Assembly (NCBI GenBank): GCA_004794655.1
Contig: SMMW01000622.1
Location: 6,881,501 to 6,945,500, forward strand
From: Marisa cornuarietis
Lineage: Eukaryota > Mollusca > Gastropoda > Architaenioglossa > Ampullariidae
Length of the DNA: 64,000 nucleotides
Reading direction: 5' to 3'
Position 1 is the first letter of the stretch, and each line of letters starts with the position of its first letter. The translations under genes were made by a program, and so were the position numbers. The notes under the pieces were generated by a model. The model saw only the letters and a list, made by a program, of their open reading frames with translations, ran no database searches and was not told where the DNA came from. Below, piece after piece: positions 1-11,000 of the stretch.

Positions 1-121
1 TTACTTTATGCCAAAAGCCATACAGTTATGTACATTTTGCAAGTGCCGAAGCATGTGCCTTGGTCAGATAACGTGCTTGCCAGTGTGTCTAGTGTATAAC
101 ATCAACTTGTATTATTCGCAG

Positions 122-906
122 ATTTTCTGAAGAAGTGAGGGATGAAATGGATCCTCTCTCTTTCTTGGCGTTCGGGTACGGACCCCGCCTGTGTATCGGC
201 AAGCGTCTGGCTTTGCTTGAAATCAAAATTGCCATGGTGCACGTGCTCAGGAGGATCAAATTTGTCAAGACACAAGATCTACCGGTAAAGAAATTGTCTT
301 ATATTGGTATTTAAAAGGTGTATAAAATCATGTAGTTTGCGTCTAAAAATTACTATTGTCAAAGTAGTCTCTTTGAAAAATAGTGGTGTAGGTGGTGGTG
401 CTGGTGGTATCGGTAGTGGCGGTGGTGGTGATTACTGTTAATATTATTTTAGTATAATCACTAAATTGTAAAAAATCTCATTTGTAACCGTTACCTAACA
501 TCATTGCTGCTGATTACATAATGTGTACCAGATACTACATGTAACTTATTCTAACACTATTTGCACAATCCAGAAACTGGTTGTCATACTCTCATTTCTT
601 TGAATCATGAATAGAATAATACATCACAGGGAAGAAATATCTGTGCCATGTGACGCTGATGCGATTTCTCAAAACGTGAAGATTGTAATTTAAAATTCAA
701 TAAAGTTGTTGGAAAAAATAACGAAAAAACCGTCTGTGTGGGTTGCCTGTCATGACTGCTTACAGACTAATATTTAATAAAATGAGTTGTGTAATATCAC
801 TCTTTTTCAGGAAAATCTCATGTTAAGAGCATCAGGAAGTCAGCTTGTACCGGCCACCCCACTGATGATTAAAGGCGTACTGCGCCGTACTGAAACTGCG
901 TCTTAA
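122..906 (+). CDS. CYP3-clan cytochrome P450, copy A, 3' end only (last two exons)
   Basis: This is the 3' end of a P450 monooxygenase gene; the rest lies left of the window and bases 1-121 are the end of its intron 12. Coding exons are 122-284 and 811-906, with the stop TAA at 904-906. The first exon completes the PERF motif and carries the haem loop FGYGPRLCIG, whose cysteine is the axial haem ligand, followed by the L-helix. The second exon gives the C-terminal strand ending ETAS. Splice sites are cag/attttctg, ctaccg/gtaaag and cag/gaaaatc, with phases equal to exons 13 and 14 of the four complete copies. The third haem-loop residue is Tyr here, Phe in B, C and D, and Ser in E. Class membership is certain from the motifs; the CYP subfamily name cannot be given from sequence alone. 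Confidence 0.93.
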
Positions 907-1144
907 TCAAATCAAGACAGACATTCTTTATTCTGGAGAGAGATTGTTTGACAGACATAATTGCCCGAAATGATTTTGATCCTTTGTCCTCTCTCTTGGA
1001 CTCTATTGTCCCTCTAGCTCCCTCTCTTGCTCACTTTACATTGTATACATTTGTACGTTATTGTGACATAGAGAAAGAGAAAAAGTATGATGACTGGTAT
1101 AGTCTTGTATCACGCTTCAGACTGAAACTGTGCCTGATTTGCGA

Positions 1145-1150
1145 AATAAA
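1145..1150 (+). promoter_or_regulatory. Candidate poly(A) signal of copy A
   Basis: An AATAAA hexamer lies about 240 bases after the stop of copy A, inside the 3' flank that is conserved among copies. This fits a short 3' UTR, but no transcript evidence is available. Confidence 0.35.
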
Positions 1151-2644
1151 ACGTTCTTATATTCATGGTTATGACAAAGACAAGTGCAGTACAATGACCA
1201 ACGATCTAGCCAGATATTAAAAGAAGAGCAAGAGTTTGCATCTACAAAGCTCAGACAAGTATGAGGAAGTGAAGAAGATTAAGGCCTCACGTGCACAATA
1301 CCATGCACGCATTAATTTTATTGGAGACAAAAGTTTAACTTTAACAGCCATTATATATTATTACGCTATTGTTTATTTATAGCTATTTCTCCAGCTCACA
1401 CTTTATTTACCTACTTACTTCACTTCCTTTCTGTTTATGCCTGTTTATCAAAAGATCGACAGACCTCTGTTTCTCTAGACAATCTTGAAAGTCCATAAGA
1501 AGGAGCTATGAGCCTAGCAGTCGGCTGTTTCGTAAAATATAAACAAAATGTTTGTAGTAAGACATAGTCTATCGAGCTTCCATATCTGTCAAGAGTATCC
1601 ACGGTACATTTACAGCAGGTATATGATGAAATGAGCTTTGCCAGTTTTGACAGCTGTTACGTAGCAAGAATGTTTTTATTCAGAAGGAAAGAGATGACTT
1701 TCTAAATATCTCAATAACTGCATGATAAAACCAGTTAATTTTGCTTATAAGAGCCCTGAGAATAATGAGTATTGAGTGCAGAGGGGTGTGTGTTTTTTGT
1801 GTATCAGAGAGAGCACAATTCAAAATTGAGCTTGTATTGTTGATGGCCTTAGTACATATACATAAGTAATGGTTAATATCAGAAATTTTATCATATACCA
1901 ACAAATTGGTAAATTATACAAGTGTACGGCATCGTGTAGAATGCAGGTGGCGAAGATAGAAATCATGAGATTTGAAAAATTGTACAACATTTTTTGCAGA
2001 GATTACTTATCTTTTCTGAAATTGTTAATACATAATTATAATTTAATTCGTTATGTAACTAGTACAGGATAAAAATGATTTCTGCGATAAATATTTTTTA
2101 TTAAAGAATGTTGTTAGAGACTACAAGTGCCGTGAAAGTTTTGCTTTCTTAATGTATATATCTTTATAATATTCTACTTAATTATATTACGAATGTAGCC
2201 TGTTTACAAGGCTAACTACACTCTGCGGCTGGACCATCGGTTAAAGGCGGTTCCTTGAAGCCTGAGCGCCAGTCTGTTCTTCTTTGTTGTTCCAGGGAAG
2301 AAGATGGAAGTTTCCACTCCAATGCTGGGTCTTACTCGTCGGGTGTCCTGTCTAGTCTAACTCGTGTTGTGTTATTATTCTCCTTTCACCTACTAAACGC
2401 CCGCACTCAGTCAACCTAGCAGACCACAAAAAACTCTGCCTTTTCCAAAAACGTGTGTTCTCTTCGGTGTGTCGTTCAGCTTTGAATCGGAGGATTCTCA
2501 GTCTCGTCATGTGTGCTCTGTGTTTCACGAATGCTTTCGTTCGCTATTTTACTGGGCACAAGACGACACAAGTTTCATTCGCTAAAAAAAAATATAGTTA
2601 TTTCCTCCGTACAACGGGGACAAAAGTACAACATGTGTTGAACA

Positions 2645-2645
<1 letters not shown>

Positions 2646-2716
<71 letters not shown>

Positions 2717-2725
2717 ACACACACA
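2646..2725. repeat. (CA)n microsatellite
   Basis: About 80 bases of CA dinucleotide with one interruption (a T at 2711). It lies inside repeat R1 copy 1 and is absent from R1 copy 2, so it expanded after the copies separated. Confidence 0.95.
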
Positions 2726-3039
2726 AGAGGTAAGTAAATTTAAAACCACTGAAACCTTCTACACCTGTCGCCTACTTCTCCTAAGGCCCAGTTGTCACCT
2801 ACACGCCACAGTGGCTTTCAGGCGAGAAAATTAAATAAATAAAGACAACAGCACGTTGAATTTAAAATAAACATAATTTTGAAAAAGACACTTTCGACAC
2901 CAAACAATAAAAATATTACAGATTTATATATATATATAACACCAAAGAAAATCTAAATTCCCTAACACACAGCCCGAACACAGTTCCTTCCCCTGTCCCA
3001 TAACATCCAATGTTCTTTCGAAATAAGGGGAAAATAAGG

Positions 3040-3215
3040 GACGTGATCCACATGACGGTGGACCAGAACACCTGCACGGTGCAGTGGTACCTTCTCCAGC
3101 ACTCAAAGTAGGGTAAACTCAAAAGCTGGTATTTCGAGGTACGTGAGCCCCTTGTCAGCGGACCAGACCACCTGAACGGTACAAAGGTACTTCTCCCATA
3201 CTCGAAATAATCAAA
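3040..3215 (+). repeat. Two units of a ~100-bp tandem repeat inside R1
   Basis: The core 'gaccagaacacctgcacggt' at 3061 recurs as 'gaccagaccacctgaacggt' at 3161, giving a 100-bp period. Each core is preceded by an 'acgtgag'-like string and followed by 'ttctcc...actc'. The same pair occurs in R1 copy 2 at about 30690-30870, and a single unit occurs at about 46597-46665. Confidence 0.7.
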
Positions 3216-4497
3216 AAGAGAAGGAACAGCCCTCTCGCGCTGCGGTGAGCAGGGTGTAGACGCGGCAGTTTGCTCGCTAGTTATAAACACAAACTTGGAT
3301 GTTACATCACTCGTCTCACTCACCTGGCTGGCCAGGTCTGGGGAAGGAAAGGGGGTGCAGGGTGGAGGGAACAATGTACTGTCAGTGGTACATGTTGCCC
3401 CAGACAGGGGCTCCCGCTACACTAACACTGCAGATTAGCTCACCACACTTGTGACATGCTGTAATTTCTCCATTAATTATTCGAAATTATGTTGTAGTGT
3501 GCCAAGGGTTTGTCTCTTGTTGATGTCTTGTCAACCTGACCTCCAAAGAAAGCATGGATAGCCTTACGCAATTACAGACTTACTTTTCTAAGTAATTTTT
3601 TTATTAACTGCATGAATATGTAATTTTGGAATTTTTATATTGAAATATATTTTTGTGCTTTTAATATTTTACGCAGAGAGAAAACAATGTCTAAACTTTT
3701 GGTTTGCAATAATTATATGAGTGTATAGTTCATGTATTTTTAACTAATAATGAATTAATAATAGTTTTCCTTTAGAATTGTTTACAATCAAACGTATAAG
3801 AGAGGCGGAGTATAAGTGAAACTGGAGGTATGTTTACTTGCTTGTGCTTTTGTGTAGGTGTATGTACGAGCCTGTATATATATATATACATATGTGTGTG
3901 AGAGAAAGAGAAAAAGTTAGAGGGTATGTTTGAAAGTGTTATTGTTATTAAATAGTACACTGGTGTCTACTTGATTATATTGGAATATAAAAAAGGCAAA
4001 AAGAGTGTATATTGTTAACAATATCTCAAAAATAGCCAAATTAATAAGTATAAATAAAAGTGGGTTTGCTGAAATTCCAACTGCATTTGTAAAGACCTTG
4101 AAATATATTGTAAAGGTAAAGTTAAAATAACAGTATCTTTTTATAATGATCGTTCTGTGTACTGCAACTTTGTCGTCTGCTTCGCTGTAACCTGTCGAAC
4201 TGTTATGGTGATTTTCTCCATAGAGCGATACACAACAGTTTTGGGAAGGACGTGCCCTGTTGTTTTATGTTTCACACGAAGAATTTAATGTTTGAATAAT
4301 GGCAAAGGCTGCAAAGAAAGAAACGTTTGGTGCACGTGAAGTGACGTTGGTACAAGGAGGCCACCATGTTTTCTTGTGAAGTGCCGTTTTCAAAACCTTA
4401 CAGTTTAGCAGTTCACTTCAGTCTCCTTTCGTTCAAACGCTCGTATCATGGATCGTGCCAACAATTTCGAGATTGCGCTGACCAAATAGGCGAAAAC

Positions 4498-4498
<1 letters not shown>

Positions 4499-4582
<84 letters not shown>
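4499..4582. repeat. (GT)n microsatellite
   Basis: About 84 bases of uninterrupted GT in the A-B spacer. The translated poly-Cys/Val or poly-His/Thr frames across it are artefacts. Confidence 0.95.
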
Positions 4583-4585
<3 letters not shown>

Positions 4586-5255
4586 TTTTACATGAAAAAT
4601 GTTAAATTCAGACATCGGCAATACGTCTTTTATTAAACACATGGTATACAGACATGAAAGCTGACAGTGTACACGCTGGCTACTCGCTTACATAATCACA
4701 AACCTCTGTACATGCACTCCCGGACGAACCAATCTTCCATACACAAACACTTTCTGTTCTTCATCAAACAAACTTGTGTCAGTTCGTGTACTAGGCCACC
4801 CCGCTCTTGTGAAGTGCTATTTTGGGCGCGTGATCTTTCTTAGAGTAAGCCGCCGAGAGTACGTGGGGTACACCTCCAAACGGGTGGCGGTTTTGAGCAC
4901 ACTGTAGGCTTCAGCTACCGTGTAATTACAAAGCCAAAAAACAACATACTTTTTATACCGAGCACAGTTTTTCCCCCTCGCAACCTCAACAGCACGTGCA
5001 CAGCTAAAAGAACAAATAAATGTCTCACGTCGCTGGTGTATCTCATGTCATCATGGATCAGAGCGGAACATCTCGGCTAGTGTATGCTGCGGCACGATAG
5101 TAAAGGAGTCACTTAATTAAAACTTAAAGTTACTTTTGTCGTGTTTTACAAACGCTGAGAGGCTTCAGATATGTTGCTGCGCAAACAGATCAGTGTGGCA
5201 CCACTTGCTTTATTACCGCTATGCCTTGCCGTTGGGTTGGGTAGCTTTCATTTCC

Positions 5256-5560
5256 CAACCACGTAATTATTATTATTATTATTATTAAAGTAGATTTATA
5301 TAGCGCAATTTTCAACCCCAGAGTCGACTCAATGCGCTTTCCAAAAAAAAAAAAAAAATCAGCTTTAAAACAGATTGACACAGAAACCATGTTCAAACAA
5401 AGACCAAACTTATTAACAAACAATTATACAGAGACATTGCAACAAACAAAAATACAAGGTAGAAAAAGAAAATACCGCACACAAGCATGAACATAACATC
5501 TAAAGGATAACATTGAGAGTCATGGTGTGGCGGAGTCTACAGCTGTGAGCTAAACCATTC
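5256..5560 (-). mobile_element. 3' tail of a non-LTR retroelement
   Basis: Read on the minus strand, sequence with 'gcgctatataaat' runs into a (TTA)n/(ATT)n tract, the usual form of a LINE or LINE-mobilised SINE 3' end. A poly(A) run at 5342-5357 lies within it. The upstream limit is uncertain. Confidence 0.5.
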
Positions 5561-5814
5561 GACGAATGTCAGCAGACACAGTCACAGTGAGTGCAACTCA
5601 ATACGCCCAGAGCACGCATGCATGTCCACACGACGACGACGAAGACAAGCAGACAAATGGCCACCCATGTCCGGCGTGCACATAGATTGCTGATAGAGGC
5701 ACCACCATATGCAAATGTAATGTCTATAGAAGGACGAATGGGACGAAGAAACACATGAAGCCAGTAGTCGGTAACAATTTGCTCAACCCAATTGAAAATC
5801 TGTAAGCGAGGCTG

Positions 5815-5905
5815 CAAATAATAATGAAATAATGATGTTGGCTTGTATAGCGCCAAATCCTGGCCTGTGGACAGCTCAAGGCGCTGACGTCAAAATAAGA
5901 TGACG
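5815..5905 (-). mobile_element. Second 'tatagcgcc' retroelement tail fragment
   Basis: The same type of minus-strand 3' end as at 5256 ('aataataatgaaataat' then 'tatagcgcc'), followed by 'caaggcgctgacgtc'. It is short and diverged; family assignment is not possible here. Confidence 0.4.
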
Positions 5906-6739
5906 ACAAAATGTGGGTGTGTAGCGGGCCGTCTCCTCCACGTCACAGGGTAGCGTCCACACACACAGCAAGAACACAGTCCTCAGCACAAATAACCAAC
6001 ATGTCGTACAAGCCGGAATACACTCCATAGAAAAAATATCAAACATGTCATACACTCCACAGAAAATGCAACATCCAACAGAAGGCACAAGTTTCACTGG
6101 AACGCCAGCACACGCTCAAGTTCAAGTCAAGCGAACATGAATCCTTCACCACTGCGCCAGTCATGACGTCTAAATTCAACAAGATTGTATCAAAGGCCAT
6201 CATCGACTATCACATTGTACAAGACAGTTGTCTGCACGCATATGTCCAGTTCCTGAAATACTTTCTTCAGCCGTCTGTCCAGTGCCGGGAAATGGCTGTC
6301 TATCAAGACCGGGCGGATGGGGTCGGATCGCAACACCTCTTTCATGCCCTGCTGAGAACACCATCCCGCAACAGCTGCAGACTGTTCCAAGTGGACGTCC
6401 TTAGCATGCAGCAGTCTTGTAGAGGAGTTAGGATGGCGACTTCATCATAATAAGGGTTGCCGAAACTCGAAATATGACAGACGATACAAAAAAAAAAAAA
6501 AAACGACAGAGAGCCGTCCCCTCAAGCCAGTTAGGCGAAGGGACGTCACTCTCCCAAATTCTCGGCTTATAATCAGCGTGTTGGTTGACAGTTCGACGAT
6601 AAGGTGTTTGCTTTGATATTCTTGTGACAGACGCGCGGACGCACAGTTATGTCTGCTTTAAACCAGATCAGCGCATGCGCGAATGAGCTCTTCTATACAT
6701 ATTTGTATTGTCGGTGAACAAGAAAGCCTGCAATCTTCG

Positions 6740-6741
<2 letters not shown>

Positions 6742-6832
<91 letters not shown>
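6742..6832. repeat. (GT)n microsatellite upstream of copy B
   Basis: About 90 bases of GT, followed by GA-rich sequence. Copies C and D have GT or GA tracts at a comparable place far upstream of their promoters. Confidence 0.95.
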
Positions 6833-6834
<2 letters not shown>

Positions 6835-7104
6835 AAGGAGAGAGCGAGTAAGAAATAGAAAAAAATAGATTAGACACTCAGAAATGGCTAGTTTGACCCA
6901 ATGATTCGCATTTTGGAAAGAGAATTTCACGGCCGTTAGTTTGTTTTGATGAAAGCAAAACAAACCCATTTTGCCCCTCATATCTCACTTTACATAAGAT
7001 GCCCAAAGAAAGACAGTAATAACACGCGACACTAGAGGAGAGTGTTGAGCCTGCAGCCAGTGTGCACCCTACATAATCTCCGTGCACCCTGGATGCTGGT
7101 GTAG

Positions 7105-7120
7105 TGACGTCACAAGGTCA
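7105..7120 (+). promoter_or_regulatory. CRE-like palindrome plus nuclear-receptor half-site, upstream of copy B
   Basis: TGACGTCA (7105-7112) is followed after one base by AAGGTCA (7114-7120). Aligned blocks occur upstream of C (21390) and D (32107) in otherwise drifting sequence. TGACGTCA is the CREB/ATF consensus, and AAGGTCA is the extended half-site bound by monomeric nuclear receptors. Function is inference from conservation between paralogues. Confidence 0.4.
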
Positions 7121-7276
7121 ACGTTTAGGGGCCACAAAAAGCCTCATCCAGCCATCACCCAGATCGGTTGATAATGTTTGCTTCATATTCATAATTTACA
7201 TGAACATTCTTTTCATCTAGGCTTTAATGGTTGTTTGATTCAATTTGCTGGCATTTATCCAGTCGTACTCTGTGTA

Positions 7277-7343
<67 letters not shown>
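7277..7343. repeat. (CGTG)n-(TG)n compound microsatellite
   Basis: About nine CGTG tetramers grade into a GT tract. It lies between the CRE-like block and the core promoter of copy B. Confidence 0.93.
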
Positions 7344-7344
<1 letters not shown>

Positions 7345-7675
7345 GTATTAATTGAAGGATGGTCAAGAGACTAAGAGCACGTGAATTTGAGTCTGATTAG
7401 ACTACAGGTCTAAATTTATCCGTAACATTTTGTTTAGTCATCAACGTACGCTTTTTCTCTGTTGCATCAACAAAACCCTTATCATCAACTTTGTAACTAC
7501 TTTGTAAAATGTGTCATCGCCACTGTTAAAAGGATCTCTAACGACTGACAAATAGAACCTTTTTAATTCTTAATTTTGTTCGTTCTGCTCTTTTCGTCAT
7601 GCTATCACGCTTCCTTTAAGGGTACAATATGGGTTCGTCCCCATACTACTGTGCTAGCACAAGACCACGGGTCAC

Positions 7676-7710
7676 ATAATAAACAGGCAAGAACCACACG
7701 TTACCTCAGT
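7676..7710 (+). promoter_or_regulatory. Core promoter of copy B (TATA-like box and initiator)
   Basis: An ATAATAAA box starts at 7676 and TCAGT, the classical invertebrate initiator, is at 7706-7710, placing a likely start at A7708. The intervening 'acaggca' and 'accacacg' strings recur at the same spacing in C, D and E. The resulting 5' leader would be about 295 bases. A 'gccactgttaaaagg' block near 7519 is also shared with C and D. Confidence 0.6.
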
Positions 7711-8002
7711 GTTGAAGAGAGCATGGTTACCTGTCGACGCATTTATTTAACTGATGTAACGAGTGAAGCTTTGAAGTATACAAAAATCTACTGAGAAACT
7801 TATCTGGCACTGGACACCGGGGAGGAACTGAAAAAGTGGCATGTTTTGTGATGATGTGTATACTGTGTGCCGTGACTAAAAGTGTGCTGTGAAAAAAGCA
7901 AGTTTTTTTAATGTTCATTAACCTCCTGTTGCGAAGAAGAACCGTGGTCTGAAGTAGCTGACAGCGCCACCTAGCGCCGGACTGACTGACCAGCACAGCA
8001 TC

Positions 8003-11000
8003 ATGGAGACCGTGATTGGTATAGAGGTCCCTCTTCTTCTACTCTTGTTGCCACTGGCGATTCTACTCCTCTACTGGTAAACCTCACTCTTGATCACTCA
8101 CATTCCTGTTATACACATACTTGAAATGTTTTACTCTTGTTTCGATAGTTTTAAACACTACTTCCATTAAACACTACTTTGCGTGCCATGAGTGTCAGCG
8201 GAGTCATCAAAGAGCTATATAGCGCGGGTGCAGTTTCATTTACTCCACCCACTCACCCACTCATTCATTATGCACTCCATCACCAACGTATGATCATTGT
8301 ACAAATAAATTATACCACGCTACATTTCATAAGTTTTGTAGTTTACTTACAGCTCTTTTTCTTTGTGTAGGAAAGGCATGAGGTCGTACGATTTCTGGAG
8401 TTCGAGAGGAATACGAGGACCTAAACCCCAGCCTTTCTTTGGTCACGAATGGCAGGTGCAAAAAAAGGTGAGGAGAGTCAGATCGAAGAAACACAGTCCT
8501 TTATTTCAATACTCCTGCTAAAATAAGCTGTGTAAATTATGTGAAAGGATTGCAGATTCGATGAAAGATTAGGTTCGAATTGTCAAGGACTGAACATAAA
8601 TGCTAAGTGAATCAGCAAAAACATCATGATTCCAAGTATGTTTTATCTTCTTTTTTCGTGGTATCCTACCAGGGTATTCAAAAATGTTTGATGGAGTGGT
8701 CGAAAGAATACGGCCGTGTATATGGGTGAGTGTATATTAATCATTGTATAATTAATTAGTCGTAATTTGATGTCTGAGAGATTTCTTTTTTTCCATAACT
8801 TTTACTTCATGTCACATTCTGAGAGATTTCACTTTCCCCTGAACTGCTTTCTTAGTCTTAGGAATTCAGAGTTTATGACTAATTTAAAAAACAGACCTTG
8901 CATCCATGCCATATTCAAAACTTACTCTCATTTATTTTTTGTTGTGCATTAAATGTCATTTCACTTGACTGCTCGCTGTTTAACTTTACCACTTTTGACC
9001 CTTTAGTTGTTAAATGTGTACTTATCGGAAAAACCTCGCTTCTACTGACCTAATATAAAAAAATTTTACAATAGTCTCATATATTAGCTGCTGTCCTATA
9101 CATCTGCCTGCTAACTACTTATCATGTCCATCCATTACAGGCGGGTTTGTTGCTAGTGTAAATCTGTGCAGATATACTATGTTAGATATCGCGTTGTGTC
9201 TGTAGCACATATGAGATCAGAAAATATAATTGGCTTCTCTTGGTTTCGTTTGTTGTAGTTGACTCACATTATTCTAGATAGCTCTTTTTAAATAAATGTG
9301 TGTTGCCACAGAATCTATATGAACCTCAAGCCCATGCTTGTCACAAATGACCTTGACATCTTGAGAGAGGTCTTGGTGAAGGACTTTCCTCATTTTACAG
9401 ACAGATTCGTAAGTACTACGTTATGCAAATTTTAAGACTGTATTTTATACATATTTACCAGAGCTATGTCAGAGAATATTCGACTCTTTTACTAAAACCA
9501 CATTAGGGCTATAATGTGTCATTAAAAGAAGGAAGGAAAAGACAGAATACAAAGTGAACATATTGCTTTGTAACCAACACAACCTCCTTCCGTGGTCACG
9601 TCAGTCGCGCAAGAAAACATCCCCAGAGAGTACTTTTCTGCTGTAGGAAGCAGGTAGTTATGTAGTAGTTTATTTATTCCCCCGTGTGGCGGTACGATGG
9701 TTCAATGTCAGGCATTCTTCTTTCCTATAAAACCACATGAATCTTAGCGTAGGCTTCAAGAGGCATCCGGCGACTTAACTGACTTAAGTCTCGGCCTTAC
9801 CTCTATGAACGAATCTGAAGAAGTGTTATCATAAATTTGTTGTTGGTGATGATGATAATGATTTTGGGATGTAAAAGTGCTTCCACCATAAGGTGATTTT
9901 AATAAACATTGTGCTCTCGAAACCTCCAATCCTGACGTCTTATGTCCTCCGTATCGAATCTTCCAGAATTTCCTCCCACTCCCCTTTCTCTGTTGTCACG
10001 TAGCCTTCTTTGTCTCTCACGCATGTCGTGACCCAGCCACCTCGGTCGGTCCATCCAATGCTGAAGGTCAAATCACCCCATTGCCTAGCGTGTGGACCTC
10101 AATTTTGTCGTCAGTCATTTTTAATTTTCTTTTTATGGACATCCAGGCTTACATAGGCCTGCTGCGTAGTTTGAGTGGTTGTGCAGATAAATCTGCTGGA
10201 GCTAAAAAGCAAGGCCTGATGCTAGCAACTAGGTATCATCAGCACATATGCGATACTGCAGTTCCAAATGGCGGATGGTAGAACCAAATGGCTGAATGTA
10301 CATAGTGAATAAAAGAGGCCCAAAAACAGAGCCTCGTACCCGTAGTTCAAAGGAGCAGGCAAAGATGTGGTGCCTACAACTACCGGAAACTGGGTGTGAT
10401 CAGTCACGTAGTACCGTAACCAGGTCAAAACAGTACCAGAGAGACCAAAAGTAACATTAAGGCCCTCGACAAGGGTGTCATGGTCGAGCGTAGAACTCAT
10501 AAAACGCAAACATCGCCAGTCCCTGTTTTATATATCACTATACAGTATGAGTGAGAAGTATCATTGGCCTGTTACTTTATTTCATGCGATTTCAGAACAC
10601 GAATAGATTCTTGTTTAACCCTATGTTTGCAGGACACTGCGGGCGGGATTTTCAGCAAAACTGTTTTCTTTGCTCGGGGACACGACTGGAGAAGGATCAG
10701 AAACATAATCTCACCAACTTTCACTTCCGGAAAACTTCGGCTGGTAATATTCTAACATTCCCTTTTGAATAAATTTATGATTGTACTTCTGTGTGCGTGC
10801 GTGCGTGCGTGCGTGCGTGTGCGCGCGCGAATCCTGATAAATATTTATAAATGGATAGATGTATTTTCTTTATGTTTGTGTTAATGGATTGGTGAATGGA
10901 TGGATGGATGTGTGCTGTGTGTGTATGGGCGGGTAGATGACTTCTTATATCCTGCACATGCATTGGACTGTCTTAATGTATGTATGTATGCTTGTAATTA

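Larger units (their letters stand above)
2208..3430 (+). repeat. Dispersed repeat family R1, copy 1 (unclassified)
   Basis: This block aligns over its length with 30051-31040 and, for its right part, with 46590-46870. Shared landmarks are 'aggctaactacac' at the left, 'gtgttctcttcggtg' in the middle, and 'gaaggaaa' with 'gggtgcagggt' near the right end. It contains a (CA)n tract and two copies of a unit with about 100-bp period. No open reading frame or terminal repeat was recognised, so it could be a non-autonomous element or an old spacer duplication. Confidence 0.65.
907..7675. other. Spacer between P450 copies A and B
   Basis: About 7 kb without a gene I can support. Bases 950-1330 resemble the 3' flanks of copies B, D and E and of relic 2 (shared 'gcaaagctcagaaa'-like text), so the duplication unit extends past the stop codon. 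A dispersed repeat of about 1.2 kb fills 2208-3430. Bases 3440-4140 are AT-rich with nothing recognisable. Bases 4640-5100 have weak matches to 19020-19420 and 46950-47230, again suggesting old shared spacer. Retroelement tails occupy about 5250-5905. Bases 5905-6480 hold overlapping open frames on both strands with no recognisable family. From about 6880 on, the sequence resembles the upstream region of copy C. Confidence 0.6.

Noticed and set aside
2455..2733. Open frames rich in His-Thr or Cys-Val across the CA/GT tracts (also at 4366, 6658, 22717, 35523, 54894 and similar places)
   Set aside because: They are translations of dinucleotide repeats, open on both strands for that reason, with no conserved flanking protein.
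6163..6450. 95-codon open frame on + and overlapping 66-codon frame on -
   Set aside because: No recognisable family, no splice or promoter context, and location next to retroelement tails. Not reported as a gene.
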